64,000 nt of DNA from NCBI GenBank assembly GCA_934177485.1, contig CAKPPF010000002.1, positions 115,499 through 179,498 of the forward strand, in the 5' to 3' direction. Each line of letters opens with the position of its first letter. The first letter of the stretch is position 1. Source of the DNA: an uncultured Clostridia bacterium (GTDB taxonomy: Bacteria > Bacillota > Clostridia > TANB77 > CAG-508). A model generated the notes under the pieces. It was given only the letters and a program-made list of their open reading frames with translations, ran no database searches and was not told where the DNA came from. This document shows, one piece after another, positions 52,811 through 62,280 of this stretch. The position numbers were made by a program, and so were the translations under genes.

Positions 52811-55105
52811 TTAACAATTTAGAAACGGCCTCCGCCGCCACCTCCGGCCTCCGCCACCTCCGCCGAAAGATGATCCTCCGCCAAAGCCTCCACCAGATGA
52901 GCTTCCGCCAGATGATTCTGCATAAATTGTACTATTTGCAGTAGATATTGAACTATTAACAGCTCTATTAATTGTTCTTGTTAAATCTCTATTCATACTA
53001 TTAATTAGATACATATCCATAAAGAAGTTATCGTCATATTCACTTACATTTGCAATTTTAAGTTTCATAGCTTTTTGTACTTTATCCGCACATCCAAGTA
53101 TAGTTGCTGTAACCATATATTTCTCCCATAATTTAATTTCTGGAAGTTCTTTTTCATCAAACTTGCTAAAATCTTGCAAAAATCTTTTATGGGCTAACCA
53201 TTTTGAATATTCTAAAGCACCTTCTGGTGTTCTTTTTTTAGACGTTATAGTCATAAAGAATAATGTAATAGATAATAATAAACAAATTAATACATATCTC
53301 ACACTAATTATTTCACTATCTAATGTTCCTAAAGAAACATTAGATGTTAAAGCCATCATACATATAAACATAAATATTAAATAAATTATTTTTAAAGCTT
53401 TTCCTTTACTTTTCTCAAAGAAATTCATTGATTCACTTTCTTTAATTGCATAGTTTTTAAATTTATCAATTGAATTAATTATGCTTTTTGCCTTACTTTC
53501 ACTTTTCTTTCCATAGTTTTTCAATATTTCTAAGTTACATCTTCCATTTTTGCCAACTTTATTAAATAATAATTTTAGTATTTCGTTTTCAGCATCTGTT
53601 CCATTATATTTTTCATCTGCATATACAAAAACTACGTAGTTTTTTCCTCTTGAGTTAGGCTTTTCCTCAATTTTTATCACTTTATTTGCTATTAAACTCA
53701 AAATTGTTGCAGATACACTTAAGTTAGTCACTCTTCCTTTCATTAAATGCTCAATAACATATGGAGGATAATCATTTGGAAAATCTCTATAATATTTTTG
53801 GTTAAATGCCTTTTTATCTTTTAATTGTTTAAATGAATCTTTTCCACAAAAGAAAATGCCAACACCTGCTAATATAATTGCACCAATTACACTAGTTGTA
53901 TGTATTTCTCTTTCTTTTTTATATAATTCGTTTTTATATGGTACCAATTGTTCTCCATAAATTATTTTATATTCTTCATCAAACCCTTCGTCTATATACT
54001 CCTCAATTCTTATAACATCCGCTGAGAGCGTTGCATAATCATCACTTAAATCTAAATAGCTTATATAACTTTCTATTCTATTTTTCCATTCTATATTTAC
54101 TGTATCTCTTAAGCTATATATTTCACTTAACATTTCTTCTTTTTCACTTGTATTTTCAGGTAATTCATTTACATATTTTAAAGCGATATTATAATTATAC
54201 ATACTAGGAGATTCTTTCAATCGAATTACAGAGTTACTTGCAGTATTTATTTTTTCAAGTCTTTTTTTTTCTCTTTGTGCATTTGCCATATCCGCTTGTG
54301 ATGCCTCATATTTTAGAATATTTTCTCTTCCATTTACTCCAGATTTTTTAGTTGCTTGAGGAACCAATTCTTTATCAAACATTATTCTTACAGTTTCTGC
54401 CGTATATGGATATACATTTCTATCTTTAAAGCTTAGTGTTTTTTTATTAATTATAGCATTAACTCCAGATAAAGGCCCATGAGTCCAAATTCTTACGTCA
54501 TTATCTTCTTCAGGCAAATGAATTAATACTTGAAAATCTGCTATCCTCTCTTCATATCCAGTTCCCATAACATTCCAATATAGTTCAGCAATATCATTAT
54601 GAACAACAACAGCATCTTCTATTGTATATTCCATATAAAAAACTTTGTTTTTTGTAGATGGACAAAAAATTTTAAAATCTGCTCCATAATCTGATACTGT
54701 TAGTTTGTATGCTCCATAGCTTCCTGAAGACGCACTATCAACTCTAGTATATACTTTTTCAATTTTATTTATATCATTTATTGTACTAAAATTATTCTTA
54801 GATATATCTCCTATTTTTATATTTGTAATTTTACTTCCATCATATATATCTGTATTACCAGTAAAGTTACTATAAATACCACTAAATATATTAGAATTTT
54901 TGTTTTTAAATTCAATATTTCTTAATCTTCCATTATATTCTCCAGAAAGTACAGCTGCCTCTTTTACTGTGATAGATCCATCAATATTTATTTTTATATC
55001 TTGATACAATTTTTGAGTAGTTTCTGTTGCATATACTGTATTTTTAAATAAAGCTACAACAATTACAGTAAATACTAACATTATTATTTTTTTATATAAT
55101 TTCAT
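52811..55105 (-). CDS. DUF2207 membrane protein with frameshifted glycine-rich tail
   Basis: 764 residues. Signal peptide (1-26), extracytoplasmic DUF2207 domain (about 30-250, DIKINIDGSITVKEAAVLSG), transmembrane helices near 405 and 570-640, cytoplasmic segments, and a glycine/serine-rich end. Such proteins normally end in a pure poly-Gly tail followed by RF. Here the frame shifts inside the GGC/GGT tract and ends RRWRRRPFLNC. Removing one C near 52845 restores twelve glycines and RF with a stop at 52819. Probably an indel, natural or technical. Function unknown. Confidence 0.85.
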   Translation of the reverse strand: MKLYKKIIMLVFTVIVVALFKNTVYATETTQKLYQDIKINIDGSITVKEAAVLSGEYNGRLRNIEFKNKNSNIFSGIYSNFTGNTDIYDGSKITNIKIGDISKNNFSTINDINKIEKVYTRVDSASSGSYGAYKLTVSDYGADFKIFCPSTKNKVFYMEYTIEDAVVVHNDIAELYWNVMGTGYEERIADFQVLIHLPEEDNDVRIWTHGPLSGVNAIINKKTLSFKDRNVYPYTAETVRIMFDKELVPQATKKSGVNGRENILKYEASQADMANAQREKKRLEKINTASNSVIRLKESPSMYNYNIALKYVNELPENTSEKEEMLSEIYSLRDTVNIEWKNRIESYISYLDLSDDYATLSADVIRIEEYIDEGFDEEYKIIYGEQLVPYKNELYKKEREIHTTSVIGAIILAGVGIFFCGKDSFKQLKDKKAFNQKYYRDFPNDYPPYVIEHLMKGRVTNLSVSATILSLIANKVIKIEEKPNSRGKNYVVFVYADEKYNGTDAENEILKLLFNKVGKNGRCNLEILKNYGKKSESKAKSIINSIDKFKNYAIKESESMNFFEKSKGKALKIIYLIFMFICMMALTSNVSLGTLDSEIISVRYVLICLLLSITLFFMTITSKKRTPEGALEYSKWLAHKRFLQDFSKFDEKELPEIKLWEKYMVTATILGCADKVQKAMKLKIANVSEYDDNFFMDMYLINSMNRDLTRTINRAVNSSISTANSTIYAESSGGSSSGGGFGGGSSFGGGGGGRRWRRRPFLNC

Positions 55106-55125
55106 TATTATCCCCCTTTTTATTT

Positions 55126-56049
55126 TTAGAACTGGTTGACAATATCAGCAGCTGTTATATTAAAATGTTTCATTAATTCCTTAGCGTTTCCAGATGTGCC
55201 AAATGTGTCTTTAATTCCCATTCTTATTACTTTTGATGGATAATTTTCACTTAATACCTCGCATACTGCTGTTCCAAGTCCACCAATTATACTATGATCT
55301 TCTATTGTAATAATTTTAGCAGTTTCTTTAGCAGCTTTTAAAATTATTTCTTTATCAATTGGTTTTATAGTATGTATGTCTATTACTCTAATATTTATTC
55401 CTTTATTTTTAAGTTCTTCCATAGCTTTTAAAGCTTCTACAACAGTTACACCTGTTGCAATTACAGTTCCATCTCTTCCTTCTCCAAATTGCACACCTTT
55501 TCCAATTTCAAATTTAGTTTCATTGTTATATATTTCTGGTGTTGCTAACCTGCATAATCTGACATATACTGGTCCATTAATCCTAGCTGCTTCATTTATT
55601 GCCCATTTTGTTTGTGCATCATCTGATGGAGATAAAACAGTCATATTAGGTAATGTCCTCATTAGGCTAATATCTTCTAGCATTTGGTGCGTTGCTCCAT
55701 CCTCTCCAACTGTAATTCCAGCGTGAGTAGCACATATTTTAACATTTAATTTAGGGTAACAAACACTATTTCTTATCTGATCATATGCTCTACCAGCAGC
55801 AAATACTGCAAACGTACTTAAAAATGGTATCTTTCCCATAGTTGACATTCCAGCTGCAGTCGAAACCATATCTTGTTCTGCGATTCCCATATCAAAAAAT
55901 CTTTCTGGAAACTTTTTTGCAAAGATATTTGTTTTAGTTGCACTTGATAAGTCAGCATCTAGTACTACAATATTATTATTTTTTTCTCCAAGCTCTGCTA
56001 GGGCTTCTCCATAACTCTGCCTTGTTGCTTTTGGATTATCATTATTCAT
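55126..56049 (-). CDS. transketolase, C-terminal subunit
   Basis: 307 residues: the pyrimidine-binding and C-terminal domains of a split transketolase/DXPS-like enzyme (DADLSSATKTNIFAKKFPER, FDMGIAEQDMVSTAAGMS, THAGITVGEDGATHQM, then IEDHSIIGGLGTAV). Works with the N-terminal subunit encoded 26 bp upstream, using thiamine diphosphate for the non-oxidative pentose phosphate pathway. Split transketolases are frequent in Clostridia. Confidence 0.93.
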   Translation of the reverse strand: MNNDNPKATRQSYGEALAELGEKNNNIVVLDADLSSATKTNIFAKKFPERFFDMGIAEQDMVSTAAGMSTMGKIPFLSTFAVFAAGRAYDQIRNSVCYPKLNVKICATHAGITVGEDGATHQMLEDISLMRTLPNMTVLSPSDDAQTKWAINEAARINGPVYVRLCRLATPEIYNNETKFEIGKGVQFGEGRDGTVIATGVTVVEALKAMEELKNKGINIRVIDIHTIKPIDKEIILKAAKETAKIITIEDHSIIGGLGTAVCEVLSENYPSKVIRMGIKDTFGTSGNAKELMKHFNITAADIVNQF

Positions 56050-56075
56050 AGTTTTCTCCTTTCATTAAATACTTT

Positions 56076-56897
56076 TTATTTTTCAAGTTCCTTTATTGCC
56101 TGTTTGTATTCTTCATCACTTGGCGCTTTTCCATGCCATTCAGCTTTATTTTCCATAAAAGATACACCTTTTCCTTTTGTTGTTTTTGCAATTATTACAA
56201 CTGGTTTTTCTTTTACAACTTTTGCACTTTCAAACGCTTTAATTAATTCTTCTATATTGTTTCCATCCACATTAAATACCACAAAGCCAAAACTTTCAAA
56301 CTTTTTATCAATTGGATATGAATTCATAACTGATTTTATATCACCATCAATTTGCAAATTATTATTATCAACTATTACACATAGATTATCTAGTTTATAA
56401 TGTGAAGCTGTCATTGCCGCTTCCCATATTTGACCTTCTTCAATTTCTCCATCGCCAAGTATTGTATAAACTCTAATTCCTTTTTTATCTAATTTAGACA
56501 TCATTGCCATTCCATTAGCTGCAGACAAGCCCTGTCCTAGTGAACCTGTTGACATATCAACTCCTGGAATGTGTTTCATATCTGGATGTCCTTGCAAAAT
56601 TGATCCAAGTTTTCTAAAGCTCTCTAATTTATCCGCAGAAAAAAAGCCTCTTTCAGCAAGTGTTGCATATAGTGCAGGTGATGCGTGGCCTTTAGATAGC
56701 ACCAATCTATCTCTATTTTCATTATTAGGATCTTTGGGATTAATATTCATTTGATTAAAATATAAAACCGTTAGTATGTCTGCAATAGATAAAGCTCCAC
56801 CCGGGTGTCCTGATTTAGCGCTATAAACTTCTTTTATAATGTCTATTCTAATACGTTTTGCAATATCTTTTAATTCTTCTATATCATCAACTTTCAA
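56076..56897 (-). CDS. transketolase, N-terminal subunit
   Basis: ThDP pyrophosphate-binding half: SGHPGGALSIADILTVLYF, HASPALYATLAERGFF, GSLGQGLSAANGMAMMSK and GDGEIEEGQIWEAAMTA with the GDGx...N metal site. I prefer a TTG start at 56897 (KVDDIEELKD follows) because AAGGAG stands eight bases before it; the frame extends to an ATG at 56930 without a ribosome binding site. Forms the complete enzyme with the downstream subunit. Confidence 0.92.
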   Translation of the reverse strand: MKVDDIEELKDIAKRIRIDIIKEVYSAKSGHPGGALSIADILTVLYFNQMNINPKDPNNENRDRLVLSKGHASPALYATLAERGFFSADKLESFRKLGSILQGHPDMKHIPGVDMSTGSLGQGLSAANGMAMMSKLDKKGIRVYTILGDGEIEEGQIWEAAMTASHYKLDNLCVIVDNNNLQIDGDIKSVMNSYPIDKKFESFGFVVFNVDGNNIEELIKAFESAKVVKEKPVVIIAKTTKGKGVSFMENKAEWHGKAPSDEEYKQAIKELEK

Positions 56898-56937
56898 ACT
56901 AATCACTCCTTTATGAAATAAATATATCATATATATA

Positions 56938-56972
56938 AAAAAAATGCCATTAAAAATGACATTTTTTATATA
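56938..56972 (-). terminator. terminator of the uraA-upp operon
   Basis: AATGTCATT/AATGGCATT hairpin followed by eight Ts on the minus strand, about 75 bases beyond the upp stop. Confidence 0.65.
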
Positions 56973-57044
56973 ATAGTGAGATATTATATTTGTTCTATAT
57001 TATTATTAGTTAATAGTTTAAAGTAACTATATATCTTTATTCTT

Positions 57045-57671
57045 CTATTTAGTTCCAAATATTCTGTCGCCTGCATCTCCTAAACCTGGCATTATATATC
57101 CATTTTCGTTTAATTTTTCATCTACTTGTGCACAGTAAATTTCAACATCCGGATGTTCTTCTTGCATTTTCTTTATTCCTTCAGGAGCTGCTATTATACA
57201 TAAGAATTTAATTTTTTTAACTCCTTCTTCTTTTATCATTTGTATTGCATCACATCCAGAACCACCTGTTGCAAGCATTGGATCTAGTATTAATACTTCT
57301 CTTTCTTTAATATCTTTTGGTACTTTAAAAAAGTACTTAACAGGTTTTAGCGTTTCTTCATTTCTATACATTCCAATATGTCCAATTTTGGCATTTGGAA
57401 CTATTGTTGTTATTCCTTCTAGCATTCCTGTTCCTGCTCTTAATATTGGAACAAATGCATATTTATCTTCATTTAACATTTTAGCTTTTGTTTTTTGTAT
57501 AGGTGTTTCAACTTCTACCTCTTCTAATTTGGCATCTTTCATTGCTTCATAACATAAAAACATTGCCAATTCTGATACTAATTCTCTAAATTCTTTTGTT
57601 CCTGTTTTTTTATTTCTAAGTATTGCTAACTTATGTTCTATTAGCGGATGTTTTAATTCTTTTACTTCCAT
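57045..57671 (-). CDS. upp: uracil phosphoribosyltransferase
   Basis: Salvages uracil to UMP with PRPP. 208 residues; [21 protein letters not shown] at the start, [15 protein letters not shown], the PRPP loop [17 protein letters not shown], and the uracil site [16 protein letters not shown]. Twelve bases after uraA, so uptake and salvage are co-expressed. Confidence 0.97.
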   Translation of the reverse strand: MEVKELKHPLIEHKLAILRNKKTGTKEFRELVSELAMFLCYEAMKDAKLEEVEVETPIQKTKAKMLNEDKYAFVPILRAGTGMLEGITTIVPNAKIGHIGMYRNEETLKPVKYFFKVPKDIKEREVLILDPMLATGGSGCDAIQMIKEEGVKKIKFLCIIAAPEGIKKMQEEHPDVEIYCAQVDEKLNENGYIMPGLGDAGDRIFGTK

Positions 57672-57683
57672 TTTTTCTCTCCT

Positions 57684-59015
57684 TTAAACTTTTATTTTTT
57701 CTTTTTCTTCTTCCTTTTTATTTTCTATTTTTTCTTCTGATTTCCTTTCCCTTAAGCATAGATTTAATAAAATTCCTATAATTGCAGCCAAACTCATTCC
57801 AGATATTGTTATTGATAAATCTCCACTTACTATTGAAATCATAGCTCCTCCTAAGCCTAAAACTAACATTGTTGAAGCTACAACTACATTTTTAGGTTTT
57901 CCAAAATCTAACTGGTTTTCAATTAAAACTTTAAGTCCATTTACAGATATAAAACCATAAAGTAGTAAAGATACACCTCCAAGTACTGGTCCAGGAATTG
58001 ATGAAACTATTGCTGTGAATTTTCCTAAGAATCCAAGTCCTATAGCTATTATAGCAGCTAATCCAATTACCCAAACTGATGCAACTTTTGTCATACCAAC
58101 AACAGATGTATTTTCTCCATAAGTTGTATTTGCAGGTCCACCAATTAGTCCAGCAACAAATGTTGCAATTCCGTCTCCTAAAAGGGTTCTATCTAGGCCC
58201 GGATCTTTTAACAAGTCTTTATTAATTATTGTTCCTAAGGCTGTATGGTCTCCTATGTGTTCTGCTATAGTTACAAGAGCAATTGGCGCAACTGTAAGTA
58301 TTGCTGCAAATGTTGGTTTATAGCTAATAAATGGTACCATAAATTCTGGCATACTAAAGAATTTTGCTTCTGCTACAGCTGTAAAATCTACTAGTCCAAC
58401 TATTATTGAAACTATATAACCTGAAACAATTCCTATTAAAAATGGAATTATTTTTATAAATCCTTTTCCTCTTACCATTACTACTGCTGTTACTAAGAAA
58501 GAAACAAGTGCTACAAGTATTTCTTTCCAGTTTTGGACATCTTTATCTAGCCCTATTTGTGATATTGCTGATGGAGCAAGTCCCAAACCTATAATCATTA
58601 TCATTGGTCCAATTACAACTGGTGGTAATAGCTTGTCAATCCAACCTTTTCCTATTAATTTTATTATTAGTGCAAATATTACATAGATTATTCCTACTGC
58701 CATAATTCCTGTCATTGCTCCTGAAACACCACATTTTATTGCTGCTGCTATAAGTGGCGAAATAAATGCAAATGAGCTTCCTAAATAAACTGGTGATTTT
58801 CCCTTTGTGCAAAGTATGTAAATTAATGTTCCTATTCCTGATGAAATCAAAGCAACCGGTATTGTTAATACTGTTTGTCCAGCACCTTGGTTTACTAAAA
58901 TTGGTACTAATATTGTTGCACCAAACATTGCAAAAACATGTTGAATTGCAAGTATAATCCATTTTGGTATACTTGGCTTTTCGTTTACATCTAAAAGCAT
59001 TTTGTTTTCTTCCAT
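57684..59015 (-). CDS. uraA: uracil permease (NCS2 family)
   Basis: 443 residues, about 14 transmembrane helices. ILAIQHVFAMFGATILVPIL, the YLGSSFAFISPLIAA segment, VTIAEHIGDHTALG with the substrate-binding glutamate, and GGPANTTYGENTSVVGMT are hallmarks of UraA/PyrP transporters. Charged Glu/Lys C-terminal tail. Precedes upp; the leader upstream contains a likely attenuator. Confidence 0.95.
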   Translation of the reverse strand: MEENKMLLDVNEKPSIPKWIILAIQHVFAMFGATILVPILVNQGAGQTVLTIPVALISSGIGTLIYILCTKGKSPVYLGSSFAFISPLIAAAIKCGVSGAMTGIMAVGIIYVIFALIIKLIGKGWIDKLLPPVVIGPMIMIIGLGLAPSAISQIGLDKDVQNWKEILVALVSFLVTAVVMVRGKGFIKIIPFLIGIVSGYIVSIIVGLVDFTAVAEAKFFSMPEFMVPFISYKPTFAAILTVAPIALVTIAEHIGDHTALGTIINKDLLKDPGLDRTLLGDGIATFVAGLIGGPANTTYGENTSVVGMTKVASVWVIGLAAIIAIGLGFLGKFTAIVSSIPGPVLGGVSLLLYGFISVNGLKVLIENQLDFGKPKNVVVASTMLVLGLGGAMISIVSGDLSITISGMSLAAIIGILLNLCLRERKSEEKIENKKEEEKEKIKV

Positions 59016-59073
59016 AAATAAATCCTCCTTCTTTTTTAGGTGTAATAAAAATTATTGATTTTTCCTATTCAAC

Positions 59074-59205
59074 AAAAAAACACTAAATATAAAATTTAGT
59101 GTTTTCATTGTATTTATAAATAAAATTTAAATTGCAAATAGAAATACCTTTTTTAGTATTTTTGCTCCTTCTTTTAAATTTACTATTTGCTTTAAAATAA
59201 TTCAT
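59074..59205 (-). promoter_or_regulatory. candidate transcription attenuator in the uraA leader
   Basis: A terminator hairpin CACTAAAT/ATTTAGTG plus seven Ts (59074-59101) lies about 60 bases before the uraA start. Upstream, GCAAATAG (59183-59190 region) can pair with CTATTTGC (59133-59140 region) around an inner AATAC/GTATT stem. A 40-codon frame overlaps both structures. The layout suggests regulation in the leader; the sensor is not identified. Confidence 0.45.
59083..59205 (-). CDS. possible 40-aa leader peptide in front of uraA
   Basis: ATG at 59205: MNYFKANSKFKRRSKNTKKG, then ISICNLNFIYKYNEN, stopping inside the terminator hairpin. The ribosome binding site is weak (GGGTG). Basic and hydrophobic; no family. 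It could simply be an open stretch of AT-rich leader RNA. Confidence 0.25.
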   Translation of the reverse strand: MNYFKANSKFKRRSKNTKKGISICNLNFIYKYNENTKFYI

Positions 59206-59221
59206 TTTTTACACCCGAATA

Positions 59222-59250
59222 ATATTACTACATATATTTCCAAAATGCAA
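59222..59250 (-). promoter_or_regulatory. promoter of uraA-upp
   Basis: TTGCAT (59250-59245) and TAATAT (59227-59222) on the minus strand, 17 bases apart, just after the cotJC stop and before the leader described above. Confidence 0.6.
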
Positions 59251-59269
59251 GAGTTTTTTTAATTTTTAT

Positions 59270-59921
59270 CTAATTATTGCATCCGCAGTCATTTGTAGAT
59301 ATTGGATTATTAGTTGTATCTACAAGATTATTTAAATTATTCATATAAAATTTCTTTTGAGCAAGTTTATCTTGCACACCTCTTAGTGCCTCACCAAATC
59401 TTTGAAAGTGAACAACTTCTCTTTCTCTTAAAAATCTTAATGGTTCTAAAACATCCATATCTTCTGATCCAACCAAATCGATTATCTTTTCATATGTTGC
59501 TCTCGCTTTTTGTTCTGCCGCTAAATCTTCTTGTAAATCAGCTATAGGATCTCCTTTTACTGCAATAGTAGTTGCAGACCACGGAACTCCTCCGGCTGAT
59601 TGAGGATATACTCCCCAGCCATGGTCTGTATAATATGCTCCAAGTCCAGCTTCTTCCATTTCTCTAGGTGATGCTCCATCTGTTAATTGATGTACCATAG
59701 TACCCACCATTTCTAAATGTGCCATTTCTTCTGTTCCTATATCATTTAATATTGCCTTTGCTTTTTGATCTGGCATTCCAAATCTTTGAGATAAATATCT
59801 AAGGGAAGCTCCTATTTCTCCATCAGGTCCGTCCATATTGAGATATTATAAATTTAGCAAGTTTAGGATTTCTATTTTTTATATTTATTGGGTATTCCAA
59901 CATTTTTTGATATTTCCACAT
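59270..59921 (-). pseudogene. cotJC: spore coat protein CotJC (manganese catalase family), one-base frameshift
   Basis: The intact frame from 59836 reads DGPDGEIGASLRYLSQRFGM and carries di-manganese ligands typical of CotJC (EEMAHLEMVG, EQKARATYEKI, REREVVHFQRFG). The normal N-terminus MWKYQKMLEYPINIKNRNPK is encoded just upstream from an ATG at 59921 in another frame. One extra base near 59830 (GGACGGACC in place of GGNGGNCC) separates them. The gene is otherwise complete (about 217 residues). It is probably functional if the base is a sequencing error. Third gene of the cotJ operon. Confidence 0.85.
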
Positions 59922-59923
59922 AA

Positions 59924-60190
59924 TTAGCAGTCACTACTCCTTTCCCATGGCCATGGTTCTTCTAACCATCTCCATTTATTGCATGGACAATTAATTGATA
60001 ATGGTCCGTATACTCTTTGATATTTATCCATTAAGTCTCTTAGAATATTTGCATATTTTCTGTGCAAGCATAATGCTCTTTCATCTTCTGGGTGTGTATC
60101 TAAATATAATGCAAGTTCAATTATTGAAAATTGGTATTCTCTTATTTGCATTAGCATTTCATCCTTTGCCATCATTGTATTATTATTCAT
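59924..60190 (-). CDS. cotJB: spore coat protein CotJB
   Basis: About 88 residues; MLMQIREYQFSIIELALYLD, THPEDERALCLHRKYANIL and the tryptophan-rich end KWRWLEEPWPWE match CotJB. I start at the ATG that overlaps the cotJA stop (TAATG at 60190); a GTG at 60202 is possible. Part of cotJA-cotJB-cotJC, expressed in the mother cell in Bacillus under sigma E. Confidence 0.93.
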   Translation of the reverse strand: MNNNTMMAKDEMLMQIREYQFSIIELALYLDTHPEDERALCLHRKYANILRDLMDKYQRVYGPLSINCPCNKWRWLEEPWPWERSSDC

Positions 60191-60543
60191 TATCCATTGC
60201 ACCCCTTTCCTATTTTATTTGTCATTCTTATATATTCAATTTCTTCTATTGATTGATTTGGACAATAATGACTAACCAATTCAGGGAATATGGTTCCATG
60301 CTTTAGTCCAATTTCTGGTTTAAATACATTATTCATAACTTGCCATGGTACATAGCTTTGACCTAACACTGGATTTTCTGGAAATCCATTATAATCTTCT
60401 TCAAATCCACATGCGCATTCTTCCATTTGTGAATTAAGTGTGTTACTTACATTGTTACATTTTGTTTCTAAATCATTTTCACTTAATTCAAATTGTGGGC
60501 ATATATTCATATGGTTATTACAACCACATTTTCTACATAACAT
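60190..60543 (-). CDS. cotJA: spore coat associated protein CotJA
   Basis: 117 residues. The C-terminal half, NPVLGQSYVPWQVMNNVF and GLKHGTIFPELVSHY, is the CotJA domain. The N-terminal half is a cysteine-containing extension (MLCRKCGCNNHMNICPQ), longer than in Bacillus. First gene of the cotJ operon, with a GGAGGA ribosome binding site. Its stop overlaps the cotJB start. Confidence 0.92.
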   Translation of the reverse strand: MLCRKCGCNNHMNICPQFELSENDLETKCNNVSNTLNSQMEECACGFEEDYNGFPENPVLGQSYVPWQVMNNVFKPEIGLKHGTIFPELVSHYCPNQSIEEIEYIRMTNKIGKGCNG

Positions 60544-60604
60544 AATTTATCCTCCTTAAAAACAGTTTATAATATATATTATGACAAATTATGAAATATA
60601 GTAA

Positions 60605-60640
60605 CAAAAAAGAGGATAGTTTTGACTACCCTCTTTAAAA
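60605..60640 (-). terminator. pyk terminator
   Basis: AAAGAGG(G/A)TAG-type stem around TCAAAA, followed by TTTTTT on the minus strand, after the pyk stop. Confidence 0.85.
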
Positions 60641-60650
60641 AAACTTTAAA

Positions 60651-62096
60651 TTAAATTTTTAACACACCATCAATTATTTGATTTTCTGAATTGTTATTTA
60701 ATATTTTTGCTCCACCAGAAATTACTATTAAATCACCTTTTTCAAGTATTTCTTGTTTCTTTAATTCTTCTATACCTGCTTCAATTATTTCATCTACTGA
60801 TGATTTTCCTTGAATTAATATTGGTGTAACGTTCCATACAAGTCCTAATTGATAAAATGTTTTTTCATTGTCTGTTACGGCAAATATTGGGCAAGCTGGT
60901 CCCATTCCTGCTAAAAATCTTGCTTTATCTCCTGAATTTGTATATGCAACTATTGCATCTGCATTCAAGTTTTTAGCTGTTTCTGTAGCAATATATGCAA
61001 CATGTTGTTTCATATTGTTTCCTTCAAAGCTTGGAGTTGAATTTGAAAATCTTTTCCAGTAATTTAAATCTCCTTCAACAGATCTTGTTATTTTATCCAT
61101 TGTAGCAACGCATAAATCTGGATGTTTACCCATTGCAGATTCACCTGAAAGCATAACTGCTGTACTTCTGTCATAAGTTGCATTTGCTATATCACTAACA
61201 TCTGCTCTAGATGGTCTTGGGTTAACCATCATTGATTCTAGCATTTGTGTAGCTGTTATAACTGGTTTACCAACTTCATTACATCTTTTTATAAATCTTT
61301 TTTGAACTATAGGAACTTTTTCAAATGGTACTTCTACAGACATGTCTCCACGTGCAACCATTATACCATCAGATAATTCTAATATTTCTTCAAAATTGTC
61401 TATACCTTCTTGACTTTCAATTTTTGAAATTATTTTTATATCTTTTCCACCATTTTCATCAAGTAACTTTCTCATTTGATGTAAGTCGTCTGCTCTTCTA
61501 ACAAAAGAAGCAAATATATAATCAAATCCTGCTTTTGCTCCTGCAGTTAAATCATTAACATCTTTTTCTGATAATGCAGGTAAATTTAATTTTAACCCTC
61601 TAACATTAACTGTTTTTCTACTTCCAAGCATTGCTGTATTCATAGCTGTACATACAACATCTTTTCCAACAACTTCGTCTACTCTAAATTCTAGCGCACC
61701 ATCATCTACTAATATACTAGCTCCTGGTTTAACATCTTCTGCTAAACCTTTATAGCTTATTGATGTTTTTGTATTATTACCTATTACATCTTCATAAAGG
61801 AATGTAAATTTTTGACCTTCTTCTATTTTTACTTTTTCGTCTCCAGACTCTAATTTTCCAGTTCTTATTTCTGGTCCTTTTGTATCTAGGCACATTGGAA
61901 TTGCTTTATTTAATGCTTTTCTAACTTTCTTTATTGTATCTATCTTTGTTGCATTTTCCTCATATCCTCCATGTGAAAAGTTTATTCTTGCTACATTCAT
62001 TCCAGCATTTGCTAACTTAGTTAACATTTCTTCGCTTTCACTTGCTGGTCCAATAGTACATACTATTTTAGTTTTTCTTAAATTTTCTTTTTTCAT
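60651..62096 (-). CDS. pyk: pyruvate kinase
   Basis: Last step of glycolysis, phosphoenolpyruvate to pyruvate, supplying PflB. 481 residues. KIVCTIGPASESEEMLTKLA, MNVARINFSHGGYEENATKI, MCLDTKGPEIRTGKLESG, IISKIESQEGIDNFEEIL, MVARGDMSVEVPFEKVPIVQ and the MLESMMVNPRPSRADVSDIA signature are all present. It ends after the allosteric C domain and lacks the extra phosphohistidine-like domain of Bacillus Pyk. GAGGGAG precedes the ATG. Confidence 0.97.
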   Translation of the reverse strand: MKKENLRKTKIVCTIGPASESEEMLTKLANAGMNVARINFSHGGYEENATKIDTIKKVRKALNKAIPMCLDTKGPEIRTGKLESGDEKVKIEEGQKFTFLYEDVIGNNTKTSISYKGLAEDVKPGASILVDDGALEFRVDEVVGKDVVCTAMNTAMLGSRKTVNVRGLKLNLPALSEKDVNDLTAGAKAGFDYIFASFVRRADDLHQMRKLLDENGGKDIKIISKIESQEGIDNFEEILELSDGIMVARGDMSVEVPFEKVPIVQKRFIKRCNEVGKPVITATQMLESMMVNPRPSRADVSDIANATYDRSTAVMLSGESAMGKHPDLCVATMDKITRSVEGDLNYWKRFSNSTPSFEGNNMKQHVAYIATETAKNLNADAIVAYTNSGDKARFLAGMGPACPIFAVTDNEKTFYQLGLVWNVTPILIQGKSSVDEIIEAGIEELKKQEILEKGDLIVISGGAKILNNNSENQIIDGVLKI

Positions 62097-62280
62097 TTTT
62101 TACTCCCTCTTTCTTTTCAAAAACATTTATAGTATAACACACACAGCATATATTATTCAAGCCTTTTGTTATAAAAAATGTCAGAATTAAATGAAATACT
62201 TTTTACAAATATTATTTAAAATATTTATATTGTTTTTAATATTATGTTATAATGTATTATATTAATTTAAGGAGAAACAT

